From: Papilionanthe hookeriana x Papilionanthe teres
Lineage: Eukaryota > Streptophyta > Magnoliopsida > Asparagales > Orchidaceae
Assembly (NCBI GenBank): GCA_022702705.1
Contig: CM040427.1
Span: 14,469,625 to 14,533,624, forward strand
Reading direction: 5' to 3'
Length of the DNA stretch: 64,000 bases
Below the pieces are notes generated by a model that was not told the DNA's origin, did not search any database, and saw only the letters and a program-made list of their open reading frames with translations. Each line of letters begins with the position of its first letter. The stretch's first letter is position 1. Made by a program: the position numbers and the translations under genes. Below are positions 1 through 10,377 of the stretch, one piece after another.

Positions 1-262
1 GAGGTAGTCGTTTGGTACGACGTAAACCCTCACATCTTCAAGGCTATTTGTATGATTTTATCATACAAATATAAGTCCAAATTAATTAAAATAGGCTAGA
101 TCAAAACATTAAATAAACATTAGGGCTTTCCTAAATTCAAGCCAAACAATAGGATAGTCGGGAAATTACCGAAGTTCGCTTCGAATCTGTGATTTCTCCT
201 TCCTTTCTTCCTTTAAATTCCCAAAATAAAAATGTTCCAAATTTGATCCATTCCCTATTGAA
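1..262. repeat. Dispersed repeat, copy 1
   Basis: This stretch is a direct-orientation match to 58602-58863. Both copies begin near GGTAGTCGTTTGGTACGAC and run through the same order of words (CCCTCACATCTTC, CATACAAATATAAGTCC, GCCAAACAAT, ACCGAAGTTC). The two differ by scattered substitutions and a few small indels. The window begins inside it, so its true left end is unknown. It has no coding potential. It may be part of an LTR or other transposable element, but no terminus is visible. Confidence 0.8.
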
Positions 263-899
263 ATTCCAAAATTCAATCCTCGAAAACTTAAACTTTGAAA
301 TTCTTGAGAGCAGAACTACTGATTATTATCGAGAGTTTTCTTAGGTGATTCCCATCACTTAAGATGTAATTAACTATAAAGGCTTGCCCTTATATAGGGA
401 ATTTTAAGAACCCAGGTAATATAAACCCTGTTTAATGTTTTCATATTAAGCAGGGGAACTTGTCGGCTTATAAAATTGGTTCACAGACCAACCGGATGTC
501 ACAAACCTTTCTAGTTTATTTAATCTAGCCCCATTATCAAGCAGTGTGTCTATTCTTCGGGATAGATACACGGTTTGTGGTGTGGCGCTCGTTTATATAA
601 ACTATTCGGGATGTGAGATCAGTTTGATTTCATATCTTAAAATTTTCAAATTTAAAATTATTTTCAAATTAAAATACTACTTTTCAAATTATTTATTTAA
701 ATTAAATCTAAAAATTCGCCGACAATTTCTGTAGGCGACCCTTTCTTCAAAATTAAACACATAACCTAAAAATATGCCGACACCAATATAACATTTTATT
801 CAACATGGAGGACAAAAGTAACTAAAGCAGTTAAGAAATTCCCGATGTATGAAGCAATCCAACAAGGAGAGATGCTTCTCTTGGAAGAGTATTGATTTT
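263..899. other. Non-coding, unclassified
   Basis: AT-rich DNA that continues the repeat at 1-262. Only short chance open frames are present and I recognise no protein motif. The segment around 380-600 has the look of an LTR leader (short TATATAG-like runs), but no TG/CA border, primer site or purine tract can be placed. Confidence 0.5.
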
Positions 900-2110
900 G
901 ATTGATCAAGGAGACTCTGTCAAGTGTAAAAATATACAGTTGGATTTTGCAGTACTTCGATAAAAACACGGATCAATGTTACTCGACTTGGAGAATGAAA
1001 CTAATCATAGTAGTTGAGGAGAAGACATGGTTATATGATCAAGATGGTCTAACTAAAAGAGTGCTAATGTGTCTCACCAGGAATTTCCCCATTTAGCAAG
1101 CTAATTCTTTCTGAGGAGGCATCGAGTGTCTCAATGAAGACATGGTCAGCTAGCTGACTAACACAACATGTCGCTCAATGGGGAGGACGGAACCAACAAA
1201 CCAATCGATGCTATCAAATAAGATAGGAGGTAGGTATCCTACTTATGAATAGATGAGAGACCATATGGTTAACTAGCCTGAGGTATTATGCTCAAAGTAT
1301 ATGGGAGATACACGAAGCGATTCGACGATGAGAGATGCTTCTCTAAAAGGATGTTGATCTTGGTTAATCGAGGTATTCCTATCAAGCATCAAACAAAGTC
1401 GGGCATCAAAGAACTCTGACAAATCATGTGCTCGATGTGGTGGACTGAATCAACCAAATGATCAAAAGAATTAACAAGGTTAGGTAACTAGGATGGTCTA
1501 ACCATGAAGATGCTTTCACATAAGCACTAACAAAGTGACCTTCGTTGGGGATCCATGGATCAGCCTTCAGACTGCTACAACATGGTACTCAATGTGGCAG
1601 ATAAAATCAACCAGATCAATCAAGAAATTGATGTTGTTATACAATTAGGACGGTCTAACCACGAGTGCTTCCATGAGCACTAATGAGATGACTCTAACCG
1701 TAGATTCTCCCATTTAGCAAGCCAATCCTTTCTACACCATCGGATGCCTCAACGCAGACGTGGATTAGTTGAATGACTAATAAAACATGTCATTTGATGG
1801 GGGTAGACAAAACCAACCAAATCGATCAAACATACGAACGAAGTTATATGACCTAGAATGGTTTAACCACCAGAGTGTTCTACAAGCACTAGCAAGGTAA
1901 TTCTCTCTAGGGATTCTCCCACCATTTAGTATTGTTGGGGTGGCATCAGATATTCCAGTGTAGACATGGATTGCCTGAACAACTGATTCAACATGTCTTT
2001 TAATGGGGTCGACAAAACCAACCAAGCCAATTAAATAAAATGTCGTAACATCAAACCGGTCTCAAAAGCCAACCATAGTGTGTTTCAAGTGAGCCCTAGA
2101 GAGGTATTTT
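900..2110. repeat. Diverged ~205-bp tandem repeats
   Basis: A unit of roughly 200-215 bp recurs with heavy divergence. Recurring words, in order, are 'TTCTCCCATTTAGCAAGCCA', 'GACATGGATTAG', 'CAACATGTC..TCAATGGGG', 'ACAAAACCAACCAA' and 'GGTCTAACCAC'. The ATGGGG word is seen near 1175, 1795 and 2002, and related copies near 1435 and 1590. The best three units start near 1500, 1690 and 1905. There is no coding content. It looks like an old satellite-like array or a decayed repetitive non-coding part of a large element. Confidence 0.6.
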
Positions 2111-2818
2111 TTGCTAAAAAGGTCCCTCAGAACTAGCAAAGTAGCTATCATTGGAAAAAAAATCAACGGATTTTCCTGCAAGAATTCGTTGAGGCATTTA
2201 TCAATGAGGAAAATACCAGAGAAAATGTCATGCATTAAAAGTTGCTCTGACTATGAACATGTATCAGTGGTAAAATCGATAAAACATGTCATTCTGATTA
2301 GGAAATGTTCAAGAATGGTTGGTCAAAACACAGTGCACCAACCCAAGGTTATTCGACTCTTGAGACAACCTGAAAGCATCATCTAAGAGGTACAATGCTA
2401 AACCTATCAATGAGAGAGGTATCAATCGATACATTGGTCAGTGGAGACACTTAAGAAGGGTTGGTAGAAACACAGTGCACCAACCAAATGATCTTAAGCC
2501 TTAAGGCCAAACCCAAACATACCATTAGATGAGAAAATACCACACTTCTAAGATGAGTGGGATGTGTGTATCCATCTCAATCATCCATGATAGATAGGAC
2601 ATGCTCGATTTGTATCGGTTGATCAAACAAACATGCAAGGAATACACACAGTTTTCCTTCATGATAAGATTATCAATCAAACTTGACCTCAGTCAGTCGA
2701 GATCCCCAAAACAAGTTAGTCAAATAGAATTTACCAACCATAAGTTGTTTAGCCCTAGGGCATGAGTGGGATGAACATATCCATAAAAGGAACTCAATTC
2801 AGACCCTATATGAAATGG
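2111..2818. other. Non-coding, with two hairpin copies
   Basis: No gene is recognised. A hairpin-forming word, GGTTGGT...GTGCACCAACC, occurs twice, at 2317-2343 and 2459-2485, suggesting another decayed tandem unit of ~142 bp. The segment ends at the target site of element E1. Confidence 0.5.
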
Positions 2819-2823
2819 GTAAC
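2819..2823. repeat. Target site duplication of E1, left
   Basis: GTAAC here is repeated exactly at 25664-25668, immediately outside the two E1 termini (TGATGCG... and ...GGTGCATCA). A 5-bp duplication is what Ty3/gypsy integrase makes. Confidence 0.92.
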
Positions 2824-4562
2824 TGATGCGATTGGTTTGAATACATGAATTCGACACCACTACTAGGAGAAATAATTCCTCAGCAACGGCGCCAAAATCT
2901 TGATGCAACCATACTTTACTTATATATTCTTAAATGTAAGATTTTGTTAACTTTAAATTTATAAATTTATAATGATTTTGTAAAGTCCAAGATTTCAATG
3001 CAAGTATACCTATCGTATCAAGTAATACAGGGCTCTAGTGGAGTCCTGGTTATCGATCCCACAGGGAGGTTTTAAGTTGAAGCAAAGTGAAAGTTTTAAC
3101 AAGTTAGAATAACGCACTAGAACTTTCTTCTAACACTACTACTACTATGTAGAAAACAGTAACAACCAACTAAACTACAATTACTTCTAATAACTTTGAA
3201 AATAGAATTAACTAATAGACACACTAAACTAAGTATTTGAAAGGTTTTTGATATATGAGAAAAGTATCTTTCTTCTTACAATGAGAATATGATGTGTGGA
3301 TTGATATGGATTAATTATCTAATTTATTGTGCCAAATAGGAGCATAGATGATTCTTTATCTTTAGAAGAGTACCCCCTCCTCTAAATAAGAAAAGAAAAT
3401 TGACACATTCTAAGTTTAGTTACTAATTCTAGGGCTATATTGGCTCTCACTTTGGAGCTCCCACTCACCCTTCACCCGAAGGCTAACCTTTGATATTAGT
3501 TACTAATTTTAGAACCAATATGGGGATTTCAGCCTGTCACCCTGAAATCTCCACATTGAAGTCCTTCAGAACACATTTCCCTATTTATTTGCACGCAATT
3601 ACCATGAACTATGCAATTCGTTCATGAAATTGAATGAATCTTTCATTATTGTTTTAGGACATTAAATCCTTTCAAACTTAATGTTCAACAACATATTTTA
3701 ACATTTCAATTGGCCAGATCAAAAGTAAATTAAGTTCTAAATGAAGAACCATCACAATTTTTTCATCACATTAAAAGCACATCAAATCCACTTCAAACCA
3801 TCATCACATCTCTAAGCAAGAAGAAAGACAAAAAAGACTACTCAGAATTCATGGAGAAGATATAATAAAACATGGATTTTATATATAAAAGAAAAGTCAT
3901 ACAAACCACAACAGGAAATACAACTTATCTCTTTCTCTTCCCTAATGCAAACTCCTTGAAGTTCCTTTGAATCCTCTTATCTTCTTTACAACACTTTATT
4001 CTCCCTTTAGAATGAAAAAGGAAGAACCAATCTCTCACTTTACTCCTTCTCCTTCACTCCTTAGAGAAGAATCCCTCTCTTCTACACTAAACCCTAACAC
4101 TAAAAACTAAGAGAAAGTAATGGAATGCAAGAGAGCACACTCTAAAACTCTCTAGAACTCCTCTAGCCCTCTCTTCTCTCGTTCAAATTCAGTTATTTAA
4201 GAGTTGGGGATGAAATCAAAAGAGTTTCCATAGGCATCAATTCAAAATTTTGCCAAAACTCTCAAAATTTGAATTCCACCAACCTTGGGCGTCGGCGGCG
4301 CCGCATTACGGCTCCAGCGGTGCTCTATCGTTCATAACATTTTCTGAGCTCTCTGTATTTGGCACCGGCGGTGCCAGGATACCTTTTCCACCATTTTGCT
4401 CTTTTTCGCTCCAAATTCGTTCCTTTTTTATTCTTTTCACTCCAATCACCTAAAGTCATCATACCAGCACCAAATCATGAAAAATATCTTTCTTTAAAGT
4501 GAAATATCACCAAAAATAAGTTAAATTAGATAACATAAACCATATATATTTTTGGTGCATCA
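2824..4562 (-). repeat. E1 3' LTR
   Basis: 1739 bp with TGATGC...GCATCA ends. On the minus strand it starts TGATGCACCAAAAATATATA directly after the polypurine tract. Sense order: U3 with an ACTTTAAAGAAAGG-like block, GC-rich GGCGCC motifs (plus-strand 4295-4385), and a conserved block with TGTGCCAAATAGGAGCA. The U5 block GGGATCGATAA lies near 3052-3062. It then holds an internal old LTR end plus old primer site (2877-2902) about 80 bp before the real terminus. The 5' partner shows the same layout, so the terminus is real. Confidence 0.92.
2877..2894 (-). other. Relict primer binding site inside E1 3' LTR
   Basis: Plus-strand TCCTCAGCAACGGCGCCA closely matches the tRNA-Asp 3' end (TCCCCGGCAACGGCGCCA). 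It is followed by the LTR-end-like TTGATGCAA. Because it also occurs in the 5' LTR (13709-13726), it lies within the LTR rather than next to it. Presumably it is a former LTR/primer-site junction now carried in U5. Confidence 0.8.
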
Positions 4563-4579
4563 AAATCCCCCAATCTTAA
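4563..4579 (-). other. E1 polypurine tract
   Basis: On the minus strand this reads AAGATTGGGGGATTT immediately before the TG of the 3' LTR. It is the plus-strand primer site used in reverse transcription. E2 (16912) and E4 (47400) have the same core GGGGGATT. Confidence 0.88.
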
Positions 4580-5846
4580 ACTATTACTTGTCCTCAAGTA
4601 ATCCTTTTACTACATAAAATGTAACTCTAGGCAATGTACTTTTTAATTGTAAGACACTAAAATTTTCATTCACAAGAGTATGGTGTTTAGATTTTCAGAA
4701 AAAAGTTTAGTAACTTAGGTCAAAATTACAGGCATAAGAATATTCAGTAATCAAGTCTAAGGGTGGTTCTAGTCTTCTATTTATTTCAAGATGAACCATA
4801 ATTTGTCACATTAAGAGTGCCTTAAAAGATTATGTGAGAAAGGAGTTCATGCAAACTTTACTAGAATTTAGTCTAATACTTTAAATATAAATTCAGAAGT
4901 GAAATCAAGTTTTCCGTTTAGGGTGATTCAAGTGAAGTCAATTTTTGATTAGGCATCTCCTCAAGCTTCTCCTCATAAATATTTTTCTTTTCTTTTTCTT
5001 TTTTCTTTTTGGGATTGTTTTTCAATCATTTTTTTCTTTATTTTTCTTTTCTTTTCTTGAGGATTACTATATTTGGATAGCCTTTAATGATTTTAAACTT
5101 CACTCTCCTCTTTCTAAAGTTCAAACTTAAGTCACCTCCTTACTTTATAGTTACGTACATGCTTTATTATTTTTCATAAAGTTACAATCTCTTCTTAATA
5201 AACAACACTTTAAGTCCCTTAACATTTCAAAGTTTTCTTTACTTTAAATAGTTAAGTATAATCAAATCCTTTCATACCAAATGTCTTACTTCTATAAAAT
5301 CAACTTTTATTACCAAAAGTTTTCATTTTATCCTTCCATAATATTCAACTGAAATAAAAAGTTTTAGTTATCTTACAATGAGGTTCAACTGCTTGAAGTT
5401 ATGCTAATAACTTTTTGAAAAAATAAAAGTTTAGTATTTCTCTACCCTCCCTCAAACTTAAATTTTTTTAATGAATTTGAAACTGTTGAGAGTAAAAGAA
5501 AACTAACCTTTCTGTGCTGGGATCTTGAAATCTTCAATAGCTATCTGGTATTAATCAAAATTTATAACTAGCAGGAATGAAGCAATTAGTAGCAATGATA
5601 TAACAATTTTTAAATATTTGCATGGGTAAAGAGAAATTGATAGTAAAAATCTAAACATCCAACATAACACTACAACAGGAAACAAACAATTTTTAATGAT
5701 TTAGTACAACACAACAGTTCAACATGGAAAGTAAATAACACAACATCACACAATACAACACAACAGGGGTACACATCAAATGAAAAGTAAATGTCCACTA
5801 CATCACATTAGTACAACACATTACAATAACCAAACAAACAAACTAT
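4580..5846 (-). other. E1 3' non-coding region with internal purine tract
   Basis: No gene is present. In sense (minus) orientation it contains a conserved segment ending ...CCTCA, then a long purine tract (plus-strand pyrimidines 4978-5058), then GAGGAGAAGCTTGAGGAGATGCC. The same arrangement occurs in E2 (17280-17420) and E4 (46855-47060) at nearly the same distance from the 3' LTR. This conservation across families suggests a cis-acting role, possibly a second plus-strand priming site. Confidence 0.65.
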
Positions 5847-6964
5847 CTACCAGTCTACATCATCAGGATCAGCAGCAGGGTCATCAACAGGGTCAGGTCT
5901 ATATGGTGTATAACTGGGGCAAGTAGGAAATATTACATCGGACTCACCCCTTATAAATCTAAGTTGAGCATCATAATAAGCAATATCAAACTCCACTCTC
6001 CTCTACAGATAATCTTCATTTACATCACTCCTCGTCTCAAATACATCCATCCGACCATGGAATCTATCCATACTAGTACTCTATAGTCTCAGCTGCTCCC
6101 TGATATCAAAAAAAGTAGGCGGCTCAGAAGTAGATGGAACATCATAACTCGTAGTAGGAATATCAGTACTCCTACGCTCAACTCTAAATCCTACTTGAGA
6201 CTCATAAGTACGAATAATATTCTTCGTGATAGGTTTCAATGGTATAACCACTTCCTCAGAACTACTAAACTCAACTCCAGACGAAACACAGAGGGCATGA
6301 ACTAAAGCATAATTTCCTAATCCTCCAGTCGTTTCACCTCTAGCAATCGTTTGAATATTCTTGTAAATAATGGATCCAATATCAATCTTTTTCATTTTCT
6401 GTATGCAGTAGTTCAGAATCGCTCTATCTCTAGTAGCTTCGCTATGATGATAAGATGGTAATAACTTTGCAGAAATGAAATAATGCCATACCTTTGAAGC
6501 AACATTCAATGTGGAGGCGAGGAAATTTATCAACTATTTTTGACTTACTTTCCACTCTCCTCGCCCATCAGTTAGAAAAGCAATAACTTCTCTCATATTA
6601 TCCCTTCTAGTGTCAAATTTTTTGTATTCACATACGAACGGTTCCCGAGTATGATAAAAAGCATTGATGCGTTGAGGAGTAAACTCAACCATCTTTCCTC
6701 TAACAAGCACATACTCAGTCTCAGTCCAGGGTAAATTTGAGTAGAATTCTCGAACAACACCCATAACAGCATTCGCAGTGAAATAACAAAATCTTTCTCA
6801 GTGTCGCTCTACAATTAACTATTCTACAGTTCCGCCAGGACTATCAAAAGCTCGTTCTGAATACACTTCTTGTTGTGAAGGATAGAGTTATAGTGAAATT
6901 GGGCTTTTACGTTGATGAATCTCTCCTCATCAAAATCCAATTTCCTCTTTCCTCTTGGAGCTAT
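5847..6964 (-). pseudogene. E1 accessory ORF-B, Transposase_32-like
   Basis: This is the last ORF before the 3' LTR, in the position of the env-like or ATHILA ORF genes of related elements. The N-terminal part (GKRKLDFDEERF...) is followed by VRGKMVEFTPQRINAFY, then WHYFISAKLLPS and TRDRAILNYCIQKMKKIDIG, a pattern I associate with the plant 'putative transposon protein' (Transposase_32-like) family. The C-terminus is acidic (PVDDPAADPDDVDW) and stops at 5847-5849. Breaks: the start codon found in E3 (ATGGCTCCA) is ATA here at 6964-6962, there is a frameshift near 6830, an in-frame UAG at 6534-6536 and two later stops. The UAG is shared with E3. Molecular function is unknown; despite the family name there is no sign that it is a DNA transposase. 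Confidence 0.72.
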
Positions 6965-7012
6965 GTGAATTTCTACAATTTGCAAAAATATTCCAATAAA
7001 TCCAAAATTCAC

Positions 7013-7811
7013 AATGTATCAACTGTAAACACTATTCTAAACAAGTAAGAGAAAATTTTAACATGGAAATCTTAACATTTCTTTAAATCTCCAAAAATTC
7101 AACCATAAGCAATGTGAGAAATTTCTATGGTGAAAATCCAAAAATTTTAACTTAAAGTGAAGCTCTTACCAAGAGAAGTGCAAATCCAGTGTCGAATAGC
7201 CTTGAAATCTCGTTAAATCCAAGATCTAGCAAGCCCTAGACCTTCTAAGTCACGAAAATGGAGGTAGAAGACGAAGGAAATGGAAAAATTTGCGGGTCCC
7301 AGGGCAAAAATCGTGAAATCGAGGGTTTAAAGCCAATTTATGGGTTCGGGCGCCAGCGGCGCTCAATAGGGCTCCGGCGGCACTCAATAGGGCACTGGCG
7401 GCTCTCGATTTAAATAAATTAGCCAAACTCTATGGATTTGGGCGCTGGCGGTACCCATTCTGGCGTCGGCAGCACTAGTCCAAAATATTTTCTGGGTCCA
7501 AAAACTTTTTCGTAATTTCGATCGTTTCGACGTCCACAATGATGTTTATCACTTCAATAGCTTTTACGTCATCCCATAAGCAAAAATTAACACATTTTAA
7601 TACACAAATAATACAAAACAATCTCATATATATATAATCCAAGTTACATCAAACACACTAAATAAGTTCATTCAAACCAACAATTCTTAGATATTTAGTG
7701 TAGCAAGTACTCTACGATAGGCAAGCACTAATATCTAAGCACACACTAAAAGTAAACATATCCCAATACAAGTTCAAATTTCAAAACAAGTACTACTCAA
7801 ACCAAACATAA
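7013..7811 (-). other. E1 leader between ORF-A and ORF-B
   Basis: Non-coding. It contains a GC-rich block at about 7345-7480 with repeated GGCGCC/GGCGGC words (GGGCGCCAGCGGCGCTC and relatives) in otherwise AT-rich DNA. The equivalent E3 segment is 50603-51345. The GC block resembles the one in the LTRs and the one ahead of ORF-A, so each accessory ORF has its own copy upstream. Confidence 0.6.
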
Positions 7812-9025
7812 TTAAGCATAGCAAATCAAACACACAACATAATAGTAGAATCCATCCAAATTACTCCAGTTATTAGAACTCTCCACTCCTCGAATATCTC
7901 CAATCGATTGCTGATGCACAAACAAGTTATAGAATAGACAAAATGGAAATTCGTCAGATGATTCTTCAGCAATCATCGTGCTCTTCTTCATCAAATTGAC
8001 CAAGCCCATTTCCATTCAACCAGTATGATCAAATTGCTATTTCATTCTCCAATCTAGATGATCGAACAAATTAGAAATGTTGTTGATCGCATTCATAATA
8101 TTTGCGTACCTCTTTCTCCAATCGCTTGATCCTCTGCAATATAATTCTGGAACCTTCAGGATGGTAGGGTTGAATCGGCTGAGAAGTCTGTGTCGGTTGA
8201 TTAGTAAGTAGATTCATATCATCCTCATCTCCAACTGTTGGTAGTTGTATAGATTGGTTGGATCAATAGGTCTCCATGGAAGAATAACCTTTTCCAAACT
8301 TTCATATGGTACCTGTGACTGACTACATAACAGGAATATGGTGGACGGGTGTCCAAGCCCATATTTCGATCCATGCACAATTAATCAAAGTACTGATTTC
8401 ACAACAAGATTGTTAATGCCAATCGGCCTTCCAGTTTGAATGCATAAATTCAAAATGGCGCTTTCCTTGGTCACCTTACTTATCTTCAATGTAGGAAGCA
8501 ATTTTGTCGAAATGAAGTAGTGTCACTGCTTTGATACTGGATTGAGAGATGCGGATGAGAAACTTATATATCCATTCTCCCTGATTTCCCATTCCTCACT
8601 CTCATCCATCAGATACCGATACACATCATTAATATTATCTCAAGTGGCATTGAAATTTGAATAGTGGCAAATAGGACATTTTCAATCATGAAGAGATCAT
8701 TGATTTGTGCAGGAGTGAATTGCATGAGTCTACCACGCACGAACACAAACCCTTGGTTGATCACGTGAAGATTCACATTGAATTCTTTCACGATGGGAAC
8801 AACGAAGGCGGCGGTAGCGAGACAAAGTACTTCCCAACTTCTCTCCTTAATAATTTCTTCAGTTCTAGTTGAAGGATTGTCCATACCTCGATTAATGAAG
8901 ACCAGTTCCTTGATAATTCGACTTTTCACCATCACTTTATTAAACAAACGCTGGGCTTCAACACTGATGAACTTCCTCCTATTGAAAATGCGAGATCGAG
9001 AGGTTTCAATGGCATAGGAATTCAT
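7812..9025 (-). pseudogene. E1 accessory ORF-A, Transposase_32-like paralogue
   Basis: It starts MNSYAIETSRSRIFNRRKF and shares the ORF-B plan: RKF(I/V)..EAQ, WEVLC, VRGRLMQFTPAQINDLF, then HYFISTKLLPT and TKESAILNLCIQTGRPI. ORF-A and ORF-B are therefore tandem paralogues. The C-terminal part (FDHLDWRMK, EESSDEFPF) is specific to ORF-A. Breaks: a 1-bp frameshift near 8660 and several stops. Three UGA codons (8640-8642, 8523-8525, 8385-8387) sit exactly where E3 has UGA, spaced 117 and 138 nt in both copies. The second UGA replaces the tryptophan of the WHYF motif. The role is unknown. Confidence 0.7.
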
Positions 9026-9385
9026 AGGAACCGAATGGGTATTGGTGGTTTTTATTTTTCTGAAGTTTAGAAGTCAAAAATGGAGTTTGGGGGTTTTTAA
9101 GGACGAAAATCCCGCTAAAAACCGCCAAAACTCGCATTTTGTAACTTAAAAACCGTCAGACATATTTTCAGCGCTGGCGGTGCTTGATAGGGCGCCGGCG
9201 ACACTCAAACAGATAAGTTCAGTTGGGTATAAATGATAGGGCGCCGGCGGCGCCAGTGGTCAAAAACTACACCGAACTTCGTTTGATCCAAAATGTTTCA
9301 ATATCTCAAATCGATCCATAATTTATACATTTTTTAAGAATTTAGGAGTAATTAGGATTAAGAAACAACTATCTAAAAAGCACAA
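9026..9385 (-). other. E1 leader ahead of ORF-A
   Basis: Non-coding. It holds a GC-rich block at about 9165-9260 (GGCGCCGGCGGCGCC-like words around CTCAAACAG and GATAGG). It corresponds to E3 39470-39796. Confidence 0.55.
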
Positions 9386-9475
9386 CTACAATAAACAAGC
9401 AAACACACCACAAAGATACATATGGGTTGCCTCCCATAAAGCACTTGGTTTAACATCGTCAGCCCGACAAACCAT
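9386..9475 (-). CDS. Conserved 29-aa ORF after pol (E1)
   Basis: A small ORF starts 4 nt after the pol stop codon (TAA at 9480-9482). It begins MVCRADDVKPSALWEATH and is 29 codons long, exactly as in E3 (39380-39469). The two copies differ at only four bases, three of them synonymous, while the flanking DNA differs more. E4 keeps the CRANDVKPSALWEVTH core fused to a longer frame. The DNA also contains a small hairpin, TGGG-AGGCAA-CCCA, so the constraint may be on RNA rather than peptide. It could serve as a reinitiating peptide, a former pol C-terminus or a cis signal for expressing the accessory ORFs. Confidence 0.5.
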   Translation of the reverse strand: MVCRADDVKPSALWEATHMYLCGVFACLL

Positions 9476-9479
9476 TTAG

Positions 9480-10309
9480 TTAATCGAGATGACTCAACAT
9501 TAAAACCTCTTTGAAATCAGGTTGAAACCCGTCAAAGTAAGGCTTTAATCGATGCCCATTAACCTTGAAAATCTTTCCAGTATTAGGATCTTCAATATCA
9601 ACAGCTCCAAAAGAATGAATTTTTACAACTGTAAAAGGTCCTAACCATTTACTTGAGCTTTCCAGGAAATAACTTCAATCTTGTGTTGTATAATAAATTT
9701 TTTTTTCCAATTTCCAAGTTCTTTTTCAATATCTTCTGATCATGCCGTAACTTCCTTTTCTCTTTATAAATCCTATCATTGTGTTAAGATGCATTTCTAA
9801 TCTCTTCCAATTCATTTAATTGCATAAATCTTTTCTCTCCAGCATTTTTTAAATTAAAATTTAACTCTTTTATCACCCAATATGCTTTATGCTCTAATTC
9901 AACTGGTAAATGGCAAGTCTTACCAAACACTAGTCTATAAGGAGACATTCCTATAGGGGTTTTAAAAGCAGTTCTATAAGCCCATAAAGGAGTATCTAAT
10001 CGAGCAGACCAATCTAATTTATGAGTATCCACAGTTTTCTCCAAGATTATTTTAATTTCACGATTAGATACTTCTGTTAAACCATTAGTTTGGGAATAAT
10101 AAGCAGTAGAGATTCTATGAATAATATTATATTTCTGAAATAATCTCTTAATTTGATTATTTCTGAAATGGGATCCACCATCAGTTATGATCACTCTCGA
10201 CATTTCATATCTTGTAAATATATTTTTCTTTAATAATTTTGAAACACTCCGAGCGTCACATCTTGGTAAAGCAATAGCTTCAATTCATTTTGAGACATAA
10301 TCAACAGTG

Positions 10310-10377
<68 letters not shown>

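Noticed and set aside
5847..9025. Accessory ORFs as a DNA transposase
   Set aside because: The family name suggests it, but there is no DDE motif or terminal inverted repeats and the ORFs sit inside LTR elements; function left open.
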